Shown: positions 16,690 to 25,840, counted from the first letter of the stretch. The stretch is DNA of 55,903 nt from Desulfobacteraceae bacterium (GCA_016844935.1 JAERTK010000013.1:1-55903), one strand, 5' to 3'. A program made the numbers and translations. The notes: generated from the letters alone by a model not told the origin.

Positions 16690-18237
16690 CTAAAGGCTAA
16701 TAGCTTCGTTAGGGGACAACCTGGGATTCTGCCTCAGATATTCCAAACGGTTCAATCCGTTGACGAAGGCTTTTGCGCTGGCATTGATAATATCGGAATC
16801 GGTGCCCTTGCCCAAAACCACGAATCCATTTTCCTGAAGGCGCGCCGTCACTTCTCCCTGGGCATCCATGCCCCCGGTGATGGCGTTTACGGAAAACCGC
16901 ATCAGTTTGGCGTTACTGCCCGTCATTTTGACAATGGTATTAAAAGTTGCGTCGATGGGCCCAACGCCAAAGCCGGCGCTCTGGGCTTCCTCATCATTGA
17001 TTTTCAATTTCACGGTGGCCGTGGGAACCGCTACGGTGCCACTGACCACATTCAGGTAGAGGAGCTCATAAATATCAGGGACACGCAGGATTTCTTCCGC
17101 CACCAGCGCTTCAATATCCTCCTCCAAAATCTCTTTTCGTTTGTCCGCCAGTTGTTTAAATTTTGCGAAAAGATCGTTTAATTCTTCCCGGGATAATTCA
17201 TACCCCATCTGGCGCAGTTTGTCCTGAAAAGCGTGACGCCCCGAGTGTTTTCCGATGACCATGCGGTTGCCGGAAAGACCCACCGTATCCGGACTCATGA
17301 TTTCATAGGTCATGGGGTTTTTGAGTACACCGTCCTGATGGATGCCCGCTTCATGGGCAAAAGCGTTGGCACCCACAATGGCTTTGTTGGGTTGTACCAC
17401 AATGCCGGTAATCATGGAAACCAGACGGCTGGTGGGATGGATCTCCTGGGTTTTAATACCGGAATCGAGAGCCATTTGATCCCGGCGGGTAAAAAGGGTC
17501 ATCACAATTTCTTCCAGGGACGTATTCCCGGCCCGTTCACCGATACCGTTGATGGTCACCTCCGCTTGACGAGCACCGGCCCTGATGCCCGCCAGGGTGT
17601 TGGCCGTGGCCAAACCCAGGTCATTGTGGCAATGAACACTCATGACGGCCTGGTGGATATTGGGTGTGTGCGCCCGCACATACGTTACCAACTCACCGAA
17701 TTCTTCAGGCACCGTATACCCCACCGTATCGGGCAGGTTGACGGTGGTGGCGCCGGCAGCGATAACCGCCTCAAATACGCGGCATAGGAAATCCCGATCC
17801 GAACGGGTGCCGTCCTCCGTGGAAAACTCAACGCTGTCGCAGAGGCTTCGGGCATATTTGACACTTTCCACCGCTTCAGAAATGACCTCCTCACGGGTCA
17901 TTTTAAGCTTGTATTTCATGTGGATATCGGATGTGGCAATAAATGTGTGAATCCTGGGGCAGGCTGCATCCCGTACTGCCGCCCATGCCTGATCGATATC
18001 GTTCTTGGCCGTCCTGGCAAGGCCTGCGATTTCAACATTTCTGATTTTATTTGCAATCATTTGCACCGATTCAAAATCGCCGGGGGATGACGCTGGGAAA
18101 CCCGCCTCCATCACATCAACCCCCAGTCTTTCCAACTGACTGGCGATCCTGAGTTTCTCAGCGCTGTTCATGCTGGCGCCAGGGGATTGCTCTCCATCCC
18201 TCAAAGTGGTATCGAAAAAAATAACGTGTCCTTCCAT
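16690..18237 (-). CDS. leuA: 2-isopropylmalate synthase
   Basis: 515 residues, close to the standard bacterial LeuA. N-terminal TIM-barrel motif 'FFDTTLRDGEQSPGASM', then 'VHCHNDLGLATANTLAGI' and 'NGIGERAGNTSLEEI' with the metal-binding histidines, and a C-terminal LeuA dimer regulatory domain (from about residue 380) for leucine feedback. Condenses 2-oxoisovalerate with acetyl-CoA, the first step to leucine. It lies 325 bp downstream of cimA, a gap filled by a palindromic element. Confidence 0.94.
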   Translation of the reverse strand: MEGHVIFFDTTLRDGEQSPGASMNSAEKLRIASQLERLGVDVMEAGFPASSPGDFESVQMIANKIRNVEIAGLARTAKNDIDQAWAAVRDAACPRIHTFIATSDIHMKYKLKMTREEVISEAVESVKYARSLCDSVEFSTEDGTRSDRDFLCRVFEAVIAAGATTVNLPDTVGYTVPEEFGELVTYVRAHTPNIHQAVMSVHCHNDLGLATANTLAGIRAGARQAEVTINGIGERAGNTSLEEIVMTLFTRRDQMALDSGIKTQEIHPTSRLVSMITGIVVQPNKAIVGANAFAHEAGIHQDGVLKNPMTYEIMSPDTVGLSGNRMVIGKHSGRHAFQDKLRQMGYELSREELNDLFAKFKQLADKRKEILEEDIEALVAEEILRVPDIYELLYLNVVSGTVAVPTATVKLKINDEEAQSAGFGVGPIDATFNTIVKMTGSNAKLMRFSVNAITGGMDAQGEVTARLQENGFVVLGKGTDSDIINASAKAFVNGLNRLEYLRQNPRLSPNEAISL

Positions 18238-18398
18238 TGTCCATTTCTCCTTGTGACAAAATACAGGTAAAAAATATCAATCCTTTAACCGGTTATTCCG
18301 CCACAAGGACCCTCCACAGATTCACGTTGAATACGGAATCTGCGGCGGAGTTCCTCCTGCTAACCTGACTGGTTTCCATGAATCGTTTCCTCTGTTTT

Positions 18399-18567
18399 CT
18401 TAGGGCATCGGCAAAAAATAAATGTGCAGGATCGCGCCGTATTTTGGTTCGTATACAAGGCGCATCCACCAGTGCATATTTGTGGATATGTGCAGGTGGA
18501 TGCAACGCAGTAGACGGGCCAAAGGACAAGCCAGACTGTGTATTTATTTTTTGCCGAGGCCCTTAAG
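18399..18567. repeat. Palindromic MITE-like element between cimA and leuA
   Basis: Imperfect terminal inverted repeats of about 25 bases (18399-18423 and 18542-18567, sharing CGGCAAAAAATAAAT) enclose a nested inverted pair, GCATCCACC (18462-18470) and GGTGGATGC (18495-18503), so the roughly 170-nt unit can fold into one long imperfect stem. The right end supplies the last bases and the stop codon of cimA. There is no ORF. The remaining 160 bp of the spacer toward leuA (18238-18398) shows nothing recognisable. Confidence 0.6.
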
Positions 18568-20137
18568 ACTTCTTTGATTCTTTCAGTAATTTGTACTGCA
18601 CACTGTCAACCAGTGCCTGCCAGCTTGCCTCGATGACGTTTTCCGATACACCGATGGTGGACCATATCTCCCGGGCATCCCTGGATTCAATCTGGACCCG
18701 CACTTTGGCCGCCGTGGCCCCGCCCCCGTCAATGACGCGTACCTTAAAGTCCACCAGAGCCATTTCATTGATCTCGGGGAAAAATTTGGTGAGAGCCTTC
18801 CTCAAGGCATTGTCAAGGGCATTCACCGGGCCTTCACCCTCGGCTGCGGTGATCTCGTACTCATCCCCCACGGCAATCTTGATGGTCGCCTGTGATGAAC
18901 TGCATTTGTCACGATCTTTTTCGGTGGTCACCCGCAACGATTCCAGGACAAAGGGTTCTTTAAACTGGCCGGTCACCTTCTTGATGAGCAGTTCAAGGGA
19001 TCCTTCAGCCGCATCGTATTGGTAACCCTCGTCTTCCAGACGTTTAATTTCTCGAACAATATTTTCACTGTCGTAGCCATTGCCACCCAGCTTAATCCCC
19101 ATTTCGCAGGACTTGAAATCGATGTTGCTCTTGCCTGACAAATCCGACACCAGAACACGGCGACGGTTGCCCACCTGTTCAGGGGGGATATGTTCATAAG
19201 CCTTGGGGAGTTTCGCCACAGCGCTCACATGCACCCCGCCCTTGTGGGCAAATGCGCTTTTTCCCACAAACGGACGTTGATTCTGCGGGGGGATATTGGC
19301 GACTTCACTCACAAACCGCGAGAGTTCGGTCAATTGCCTCACGCTCTTGTGGAAAACGCTATTTTCGCCCAGTTTAAAATGCAGATTCCCCACAACGCTT
19401 ATGAGGTCTACATTTCCGCAGCGTTCTCCATAACCGTTGACGGTGCCCTGTACCATACTGGACCCTGACTGAACCGCCACCAGGGAATTCGCAAGGGCCA
19501 AACCGCAATCGTTATGGGTGTGAATCCCCAAGCTCTTCTGACACACAAGATTAACCTGCTCCATGGCAGCGCTCACCTCATGGGGCATGCTGCCCCCATT
19601 GGTATCACACAGTACGATGAAATCAGCACCCCCCGATTCAGCGGCTTGGATGGCTTTAAGGGCGTACTCGGGATTATGCTTGTATCCGTCAAAAAAATGT
19701 TCCGCATCGAATATGACCTGGCGGTCCTGTTTTTTCAGGTACGCCACACTATCCTCAATCATCAATAGGTTTTCATCCAGGGAAACACCCAGAATCCGGG
19801 TGGCATGAAGATCCCAGCTTTTCCCGAAGATGGCGACGGTGTCCGTTTCGGTTTCCAAAAGGGCACGGATATTCTTATCTTCCTCCGGACGGATGTGGGC
19901 GTGACGGGTTCTGCCGAATGCCGTTAGACGCGCGTTCTTGAAATCGATCTGTTTTGCCATTTCAAAAAATCGCTCGTCTTTCGGGTTGCTTCCGGGCCAT
20001 CCCCCTTCAATATAATGGATTCCGAAGTCATCCAGTTTCCTGGCAATTCGCAGTTTATCTTCCGCCGAAAGGTTCACTTCTTCTCCCTGAGTGCCGTCGC
20101 GAAGGGTAGTGTCGTAGATTAAAATTTCTCTCGCCAT
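18563..20137 (-). CDS. cimA: (R)-citramalate synthase
   Basis: 524 residues, the length of the CimA branch rather than LeuA or homocitrate synthase. 'IYDTTLRDGTQGEEVNLSAEDKLRIA', 'IEGGWPGSNPKDERFF', 'LCDTNGG' and 'GIHTHNDCGLALANSL' are characteristic of this branch, with a C-terminal regulatory domain from about residue 400. It condenses pyruvate and acetyl-CoA to citramalate, which LeuCD and LeuB turn into 2-oxobutyrate, giving isoleucine without threonine deaminase. First structural gene of the operon, 55 bp after the attenuator terminator. Confidence 0.93.
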   Translation of the reverse strand: MAREILIYDTTLRDGTQGEEVNLSAEDKLRIARKLDDFGIHYIEGGWPGSNPKDERFFEMAKQIDFKNARLTAFGRTRHAHIRPEEDKNIRALLETETDTVAIFGKSWDLHATRILGVSLDENLLMIEDSVAYLKKQDRQVIFDAEHFFDGYKHNPEYALKAIQAAESGGADFIVLCDTNGGSMPHEVSAAMEQVNLVCQKSLGIHTHNDCGLALANSLVAVQSGSSMVQGTVNGYGERCGNVDLISVVGNLHFKLGENSVFHKSVRQLTELSRFVSEVANIPPQNQRPFVGKSAFAHKGGVHVSAVAKLPKAYEHIPPEQVGNRRRVLVSDLSGKSNIDFKSCEMGIKLGGNGYDSENIVREIKRLEDEGYQYDAAEGSLELLIKKVTGQFKEPFVLESLRVTTEKDRDKCSSSQATIKIAVGDEYEITAAEGEGPVNALDNALRKALTKFFPEINEMALVDFKVRVIDGGGATAAKVRVQIESRDAREIWSTIGVSENVIEASWQALVDSVQYKLLKESKKS

Positions 20138-20191
20138 GGTCTTTCTCCAGATAAATTCCCCAATAAAAAAACCTGAATTTCCATTTTTGCC

Positions 20192-20228
20192 AAAAAAAAA
20201 CCGTTATCAGGAAGACCTGATAACGGTT
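20192..20228 (-). terminator. Attenuator terminator of the cimA-leu-ilv operon
   Basis: On the minus strand AACCGTTATCAGG (20228-20216), loop TCTT, and CCTGATAACGGTT (20211-20199) form a perfect 13-bp stem followed at once by seven Ts (20198-20192). It ends 55 bp before cimA and lies downstream of the leader peptide. The 5' arm also pairs with 20269-20260, so this is one of two alternative structures. Confidence 0.92.
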
Positions 20229-20251
20229 GGGGGGTAAATCTGTTTGGGTTG

Positions 20252-20371
20252 CTACGTCATTATCAGGTCATGGCTTTTGGTTGTCCCAACCAAAAGCAGT
20301 AGAAGCAACAAGGATACAAGGATCCCTGCTGCGTTGATAATGACGATAATGTTGTTGGGTGTTGAAGTCAT
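20252..20371 (-). CDS. Branched-chain amino acid leader peptide
   Basis: 39 codons, ATG at 20371 to TAG at 20252. The peptide begins MTSTPNNIIVIINAAGILVS (residues 1-20), continues with seven Leu codons in a row (residues 21-27; codons TTG TTG CTT CTA CTG CTT TTG), then Val28, and ends SHDLIMT. Fourteen of 21 residues 8-28 are Ile, Val or Leu, as in ilvL/leuL peptides. It is followed by a terminator/antiterminator pair, so ribosome stalling when Ile, Val or Leu tRNAs are uncharged should let transcription enter cimA. The Shine-Dalgarno is weak, which is common for such leaders. Confidence 0.88.
   Translation of the reverse strand: MTSTPNNIIVIINAAGILVSLLLLLLLVGTTKSHDLIMT
20260..20269 (-). promoter_or_regulatory. 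Antiterminator arm of the attenuator
   Basis: GACCTGATAA (20269-20260 on the minus strand) is exactly complementary to TTATCAGGTC (20223-20214), which is the 5' arm of the terminator. It overlaps leader codons 35-38, so a ribosome reaching the leader stop would mask it and allow the terminator, while one stalled at the Leu run would leave it free. Confidence 0.82.
20273..20297 (-). promoter_or_regulatory. Hairpin inside the leader-peptide coding region
   Basis: An 11-bp perfect stem (GCTTTTGGTTG / CAACCAAAAGC, 3-base loop) covers leader codons 25-33. In known attenuators the matching 1:2-type hairpin acts as a pause or protector structure; a ribosome on the Leu codons would open it. Confidence 0.75.
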
Positions 20372-20421
20372 TTTGGGTACGGATTTAAAAAATCAGACAA
20401 TTTATTTGCACATCTTGGATG

Positions 20422-20450
20422 CTTCTAGATCAACCGGCTGTGTTTGTCAA
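20422..20450 (-). promoter_or_regulatory. Promoter of the cimA-leu-ilv operon
   Basis: TTGACA (20450-20445), 17-base spacer, TAGAAG (20427-20422). Perfect -35, acceptable -10 and ideal spacing; the transcript would start about 40 bases before the leader-peptide ATG. Confidence 0.72.
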
Positions 20451-20491
20451 GCGTTTTCTATGTTTCGTTTTATAGCCTGTGAAAAACTCTT

Positions 20492-20518
20492 TTGACAAAA
20501 CAGTTTGGATTTTATAGG
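20492..20518 (+). promoter_or_regulatory. Possible promoter of the radical SAM gene
   Basis: TTGACA (20492-20497) and TATAGG (20513-20518) with a short 15-base spacer, divergent from the leader promoter. Confidence 0.35.
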
Positions 20519-20563
20519 GGATAGGAGTCCAACTTGCAATTTCATACTGGTGGAACCACGAAC

Positions 20564-22252
20564 ATGAAAATTTTGCTTATATATCCCCCGTTTCTTGAAG
20601 CGAGGGTCCATGAAGAGGAGATCAATGCACCGCCGCTGGGCCTTTATTATGTGGGGGCGGTGTTGAAAGAAAAGGGATACCCCGTGGAGATCTTGAACTG
20701 GGCTCGCATGGGCAAAACCTCAGACATTATGGCTCAGACGCTCCGGGAAAAAAAACCGGATATTATCGGTTTTTCGGTCCTTCAAGCCAATCGATGGGGC
20801 GCTCTCGAAATTGCAGAGACGGCAAAAGCGGTGGACCCTGAAGTGACCGTGGTTTTTGGCGGCATTGGGGCCACCTTTCTGTGGAAGCATTTTCTGGCCC
20901 ATTTCAACGCAGTGGACTTTTGTGTCCTGGGAGAAGGGGAATACCCTTTTCTGAAGCTGATCCGAGCTATTGAAAAAGGGCACCCCAAGAAGCTCACGTC
21001 CGTCAAGGGAATCGCTTTTAGAACCCAGGGACGCCCCATGAAAACAGGCCGCCCACTGCCCGTAAAAAACCTGGACGATCTGCCCATCCCGTCAAAATTC
21101 TTTGACTACCAGCACGTGGCTTTCACCCGGGGTTGCCCAGGCAACTGCACTTTCTGCGGCTCGCCCCGATTCTGGGGTCGGAAGGTACGGTTTCATTCCG
21201 CCGACTATTTCGTGAAACAATTGGAACTCCTATATAAAAGAGGCATCAGATTTTTCTATTTCTCAGATGATACATTCCTGATCAACAAGACCAGGGTCAT
21301 TGATATCTGTAAAAAAATCATTGGAAGTAATTTGAAAATTTCATGGTTTGCCATCTCCAGGGTAGATCTCGTCAGCAAAGAGGTACTTTACTGGATGAGA
21401 TTGGCCGGGTGCATGCAGATCAGCTACGGCGTGGAGAGCGGTTCCGAAAAAATAAGACATTTTTTAAATAAGAACATTCAACCGGAACAGATCAAGAAAG
21501 CATTTGACTTGACCACCCGATATGGAATTCTGGCCAGGGCCTACTTCATTTACGGCTCCCCGGGCGAAAACCGGCATACCATACAGGAATCCATTGATCT
21601 CATAAACGAAATCAAACCCCTCGGCGCCATTTTTTACATTCTGGATATTTTCCCCGGAACAACCCTGTATGACATGTTTTTGAAACAATCGTGCCAAACC
21701 GATGACATATGGCTTCAGAAAATTGAAGACATCCTCTATTTTGAAACGGACCCCCGTTTAAGCGAAGAAATGATACTCACTTTCGGCAAAAAGCTGAGGG
21801 CCGCTTTCCACGAGGGGCTGCCCCATTTCGCAGAGGCCGTTGAACTCACCGAAGAGGAGAGATTCCGTGAATTGAACGCTGATTTTCTCTCCAGGCTGGC
21901 CATGACCTTCAGCCATGGGGACTATGCAAAGATTGAACGTATTCCAAACAAAAAAGAAACCGCAATGAACCTGTACAGAAGATCCCTGAATTATGCACCG
22001 AACGATCGTGCCTATCTGGGGTTGGGTATGATGAAACAGCAGGAAAAGGCTTTCGGGGAGTCCATCTCCCTGCTTGATGAGGGAATACGGTTTTTTCCGG
22101 AAAATGATCAGCTGAAACTCTGCCAGGGAATCAGCCATATGAATCTGGAGGAGTTTAAAGAAGCACTGGGACGTTTTCAGGGGATGCGGGATTCGAATCA
22201 AGCGGAACCTTACATCAGGGAGTGTCGTAAGGTGCTTGGGACCATGAGATGA
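20564..22252 (+). CDS. Radical SAM protein with N-terminal B12-binding-like domain and C-terminal TPR repeats
   Basis: 562 residues from ATG 20564 (MKILLIYPPF, the usual start of the family); a TTG at 20534 with AGGAG six bases upstream is an alternative. Residues 1-130 form a cobalamin-binding-like Rossmann domain, but a DxHxxG motif is not seen. The radical SAM Cys motif is C191-x3-C195-x2-C198 (RGCPGNCTFC). 'FYFSDDTF' and 'SYGVESGSEKI' are standard barrel segments. The last 120 residues look like tetratricopeptide repeats (YRRSLNYAPNDRAYLGLGMM; LDEGIRFFPEN). The reaction is unknown. It is the only plus-strand gene in the central region, divergent from the leader. Confidence 0.8.
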   Translation: MKILLIYPPFLEARVHEEEINAPPLGLYYVGAVLKEKGYPVEILNWARMGKTSDIMAQTLREKKPDIIGFSVLQANRWGALEIAETAKAVDPEVTVVFGGIGATFLWKHFLAHFNAVDFCVLGEGEYPFLKLIRAIEKGHPKKLTSVKGIAFRTQGRPMKTGRPLPVKNLDDLPIPSKFFDYQHVAFTRGCPGNCTFCGSPRFWGRKVRFHSADYFVKQLELLYKRGIRFFYFSDDTFLINKTRVIDICKKIIGSNLKISWFAISRVDLVSKEVLYWMRLAGCMQISYGVESGSEKIRHFLNKNIQPEQIKKAFDLTTRYGILARAYFIYGSPGENRHTIQESIDLINEIKPLGAIFYILDIFPGTTLYDMFLKQSCQTDDIWLQKIEDILYFETDPRLSEEMILTFGKKLRAAFHEGLPHFAEAVELTEEERFRELNADFLSRLAMTFSHGDYAKIERIPNKKETAMNLYRRSLNYAPNDRAYLGLGMMKQQEKAFGESISLLDEGIRFFPENDQLKLCQGISHMNLEEFKEALGRFQGMRDSNQAEPYIRECRKVLGTMR

Positions 22253-22262
22253 AAACCTGAAA

Positions 22263-23636
22263 TCACAGTTTCTCCAACCTGTAACGCAGGGAACGCAGAT
22301 TGATGCCCAGAAGGTCCGCCGCCCGCTGTTTTGAGCCCTTGGCCATTTCCATTGCCTGCGTCACATAACCCTTTTCAATTTCCGCCATCACCTTGTCCAA
22401 TTCAATGCCTTTCGGATCCAGGGACCTTTTCTCCCTTATTTCAGCGGGTTGGCTCCCCATGCGCAGGTTTGACAAGGTGAGACTCCCCGGCAGGACGATA
22501 TTGGACGTTTCCAGAGCCACGCTTCGTTCCACAATATTCTCCAACTCCCTTACATTGCCGGGAAATGGGTACTTCTGCAGGATACTCATGGCATAAGCAG
22601 ATATCTTACCGATATCTTTTCCCATCTCCAGGGAATATTTTTCGAGAAAATGCTGGGCCAGTAGCGGAATATCGCCTTCCCTTTCCCTTAAAGGCGGAAC
22701 ATCGATGGGAATCACATTTAACCGGAAATAGAGATCCTCCCTGAAATTCCCGTCAATCACTTCCGCTTCAAGATCTTTGTTGCTGGCGGCAATGAATCGA
22801 ACATCCACCACTTTCACATCCGTTCCACCCACCGCCGTAAAAGTCCGATCTTGAATGACCCGCAACAATTTCACCTGGATTACCGGAGAAAGTTCGCCGA
22901 TCTCATCTAAAAAAACCGTCCCCCCGTCTGCAACGCCGAACAGGCCTTCTTTATCAGCCGTAGCGCCAGTGAAAGCGCCCTTTTTAAAACCGAAAAGCTC
23001 GCTTTCAATGAGGTTTTCAGGGATCCCGGCACAGTTGATGACCACAATGGGCCTGTCCCTGCGATCGCTCAGATTATGGATGGCCCGTGCCACCAATTCT
23101 TTCCCAGTGCCGCTTTCACCGGCAATTAAAATGTTGGTCTTCGTTCCTGAAACCCGCTGGACGAGATCGTACACTTTTCGCATCTGGAGGCTTTCACCGA
23201 TCAGGGAACCAAAATGAAGCCGCTCTTTTGCGGGTGACGCATCGGCCTGGACAGCCGATTGGGAGGATTTCAGCGCCTCGGAGATAATACGCTTAATATC
23301 ATGAACCTTGAACGGTTTGGGAATATAGTCGTAGGCCCCCTCTTTCATGGCCTCAACGGCGGTTTCAGCCGTGGCAAAAGCGGAAATTAAGACAACCACG
23401 GTAGAGGGGTTGACCTCTTTCACTTTTCTCAACACCCCCAATCCGTCAATGGTTTTCATTCGGATATCGGTAATGACAAGATCAAAGGTGTCCTTTTCCA
23501 GAATCCTGCAGGCTTCCTCTCCGTCTCTGGCGGAAGTCACATGGTAGCCCTCCTTGGCCAACATGATATCCAGGAACTCCCGCATACTCTTTTCATCATC
23601 AACCACAAGGATTTTAGCTGTCTCGCTGATAGACAA
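22263..23636 (-). CDS. Sigma-54-dependent response regulator (NtrC/PilR type)
   Basis: 457 residues from TTG 23636, which has GGAGGG five bases upstream; a TTG at 23648 would add four residues. Domains: receiver (phospho-acceptor Asp57 in 'LVITDIRMKT'), AAA+ central domain with Walker A 'GESGTGKE' and the sigma-54 contact loop 'GAFTGA', and a Fis-type DNA-binding helix at the C-terminus ('SKQRAADLLGINLRSLRYRLEKL' in part) that resembles PilR. It activates promoters of the -24/-12 class. The gene overlaps the 3' end of pyrC; no partner histidine kinase is adjacent. Confidence 0.88.
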   Translation of the reverse strand: MSISETAKILVVDDEKSMREFLDIMLAKEGYHVTSARDGEEACRILEKDTFDLVITDIRMKTIDGLGVLRKVKEVNPSTVVVLISAFATAETAVEAMKEGAYDYIPKPFKVHDIKRIISEALKSSQSAVQADASPAKERLHFGSLIGESLQMRKVYDLVQRVSGTKTNILIAGESGTGKELVARAIHNLSDRRDRPIVVINCAGIPENLIESELFGFKKGAFTGATADKEGLFGVADGGTVFLDEIGELSPVIQVKLLRVIQDRTFTAVGGTDVKVVDVRFIAASNKDLEAEVIDGNFREDLYFRLNVIPIDVPPLREREGDIPLLAQHFLEKYSLEMGKDIGKISAYAMSILQKYPFPGNVRELENIVERSVALETSNIVLPGSLTLSNLRMGSQPAEIREKRSLDPKGIELDKVMAEIEKGYVTQAMEMAKGSKQRAADLLGINLRSLRYRLEKL

Positions 23637-24903
23637 TCTTCCCTCCAACCATTGTCAAATCGCATCGTCCCTTCAGCATTCTTCCCAGGAAAGGTGAATT
23701 GGTGGCTTTCGACAGAATATCTTTTTCTTCGAAACGATATTCACAACCCATATCAATAATGGCCAGATCAGCATTTTCCCCTTCCCTTATTTCGCCGCCT
23801 GGAATCCCCAGAATGGCCGCTCCTTTGGATGAGAGTTTTGAAATGGCATCCGGCAGGGTCATAATCCCATCCCTTACCAGCTCCAGAGTCAACGGGAGGG
23901 CCGTTTGAAGTCCAATCATACCAAATGCCGCTTTGTCGAATTCCACATCCTTTTCAAGGCTGTGGTGGGGAGCATGGTCGGTAGCAATCACATCAATAAC
24001 GCCATCCGCAAGTCCCCCCTTGATTTCGGACACGTCTTTTGGGGTTCTGAGCGGCGGGTTCACTTTATAGCGGGTATCGTACCCCACCAGGGATTCATGA
24101 TCCAGGGTGAAATAGTGCGGAGTGGTCTCAGCGGTCACCGGAAGGCCCTCTTCCTTGGCGCGACGGATCAATTCAACCGAAACACCGGTGCTCACATGCG
24201 CGATATGGACGGGGCATCCTGTCAACCGGGCAAGTGAAATTTCTCTGTAAACAAAAATATCTTCACTGGCGCCCGAAATCCCCGGCAAACCGATTCGGGT
24301 TGAAATTTCACCTTCATGCATGACCCCGCCTTTGGACAGATTCAGGTCTTCGCAATGGGAAATCACGGTCAAACCGCAATAATGGGCGTATTCTAGCGCC
24401 CGTCTCATGAGCTCACTGTTAATAACGGGGGACCCGTCATCCGAAACACCCACAGCACCTGCCGCGGCCAGTTCGCAGAAATCGACCAGAGATTCGCCCT
24501 TCTGCCCTTTGCTTATGGTGGAGATGGGATAAACTGCCGCCGCACCGGCTTTCCGACCCTGTTCAATAATAAATTCCATCACCGCACGACAATCGTTGGG
24601 CGGCGCGGTGTTGGGCATGCAGGCAATGGCAGAATAGCCTCCGGCGGCGGCGGCCGTGGCACCGGTGGCAATGGTTTCTTTGTATTCAAAGCCCGGTTCC
24701 CTCAGATGAACATGCATATCCACCAAACCCGGGACAATAACCTTGCCGGACGCGTCAATGGTGGTTGAAACCGCCGATGTACTCCCCTGAACGCCTTTTG
24801 GCAAAATTGAAGAAACCTTGCCATTTTCGATGAGTAGATCTTCTTCCTCAACCGTACCCGAATGAGGGTTGACAACCTCCCCCCCTTTAATCAACGTTGT
24901 CAC
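23614..24903 (-). CDS. pyrC: Dihydroorotase
   Basis: 429 residues, class I (long) dihydroorotase from a GTG start overlapping the pyrB end by 17 bases. Zinc ligands in '[11 protein letters not shown]', '[11 protein letters not shown]', 'IAHVSTG' and 'ATDHAPH'. Converts carbamoyl-aspartate to dihydroorotate in pyrimidine synthesis. The overlap with pyrB shows a pyrBC operon with coupled translation. Confidence 0.94.
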   Translation of the reverse strand: MTTLIKGGEVVNPHSGTVEEEDLLIENGKVSSILPKGVQGSTSAVSTTIDASGKVIVPGLVDMHVHLREPGFEYKETIATGATAAAAGGYSAIACMPNTAPPNDCRAVMEFIIEQGRKAGAAAVYPISTISKGQKGESLVDFCELAAAGAVGVSDDGSPVINSELMRRALEYAHYCGLTVISHCEDLNLSKGGVMHEGEISTRIGLPGISGASEDIFVYREISLARLTGCPVHIAHVSTGVSVELIRRAKEEGLPVTAETTPHYFTLDHESLVGYDTRYKVNPPLRTPKDVSEIKGGLADGVIDVIATDHAPHHSLEKDVEFDKAAFGMIGLQTALPLTLELVRDGIMTLPDAISKLSSKGAAILGIPGGEIREGENADLAIIDMGCEYRFEEKDILSKATNSPFLGRMLKGRCDLTMVGGKIVYQRDS

Positions 24904-25828
24904 TCTTCGCGCCTCCGATCAAAAGATAAAGGACCGCCATCCGCACTGCAACGCCATTGGCCACCTGGTCAAGGATAACGGAATAAGGCCCGTCTGCAAC
25001 ACCATTGGAAATTTCAACACCCCGATTCAATGGGCCTGGATGCATCACAATCACATCCTGTTTCGCGCCCTTGAGCATATTCTCGTTGAGGCCAAAATAG
25101 GTGCCGTACTCTCGAATGCTCGGAAAAAGAAGTTTGCTTTGCCGCTCAAACTGCACCCGCAACAACATGACCACATCGCAGTCTTTCACCGCAAGAGCCG
25201 GGTCCTTGGCAACAGAGACGCCCATGGCCTCTATCCCTTTCGGAATCAGGGTCGGTGGTCCGGCCACGGTAACATGGGCGCCCATCTTGAGCAGGCCGAT
25301 GATATCGGATCTGGCCACCCGGCTATGGGCAATATCGCCCATAATCACCACCTTTAAACCCTCAATACTGCCCTTTTTCTCCCGGATGGTGTAAAGATCG
25401 AGGAGGGCCTGAGTCGGATGCTCATTGATACCGTCACCCGCATTGATAACAGCCGCCTTTACCTCTTTTGCAAAAACATAAGGCGCACCACTTGACGAGT
25501 GTCGCAAAACGATAACATCCGGGCTCATTGCCTGGAGGTTTCTGGCAGTATCAAGGAGCGTTTCTCCCTTGACCATGCTGCTGCTTGAAGCCGAAAGGCT
25601 GAAAGTGTCAGCACTCAACCTTTTTGCCGCAATCTCAAATGATGACTTCGTCCGAGTGCTGGGTTCGTAGAAAAAATTAACCACACTCTTGCCCCTGAGC
25701 GTCGGCGCTTTCTTGATATCCCTCGCAGAAATGGACTTAAGGGAATCGGCCGTATCCAGAATCAACCCGATGTCGGCAGCTGACAATGCCTCCATGCCAA
25801 GAAGGTCTTTATGCTCAAATTTCCTCAC
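24887..25828 (-). CDS. pyrB: Aspartate carbamoyltransferase catalytic subunit
   Basis: 313 residues from GTG 25828. Carbamoyl-phosphate site '[13 protein letters not shown]' and '[14 protein letters not shown]' are intact, with '[11 protein letters not shown]' near the C-terminus. First committed step of pyrimidine synthesis. No pyrI regulatory gene follows. A G-rich Shine-Dalgarno lies immediately after the T-run of a terminator, so the transcript probably either starts upstream of that terminator and reads through, or starts very close to the gene. Confidence 0.94.
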   Translation of the reverse strand: MRKFEHKDLLGMEALSAADIGLILDTADSLKSISARDIKKAPTLRGKSVVNFFYEPSTRTKSSFEIAAKRLSADTFSLSASSSSMVKGETLLDTARNLQAMSPDVIVLRHSSSGAPYVFAKEVKAAVINAGDGINEHPTQALLDLYTIREKKGSIEGLKVVIMGDIAHSRVARSDIIGLLKMGAHVTVAGPPTLIPKGIEAMGVSVAKDPALAVKDCDVVMLLRVQFERQSKLLFPSIREYGTYFGLNENMLKGAKQDVIVMHPGPLNRGVEISNGVADGPYSVILDQVANGVAVRMAVLYLLIGGAKSDNVD

Positions 25829-25840
25829 AGTTAACCCCCG

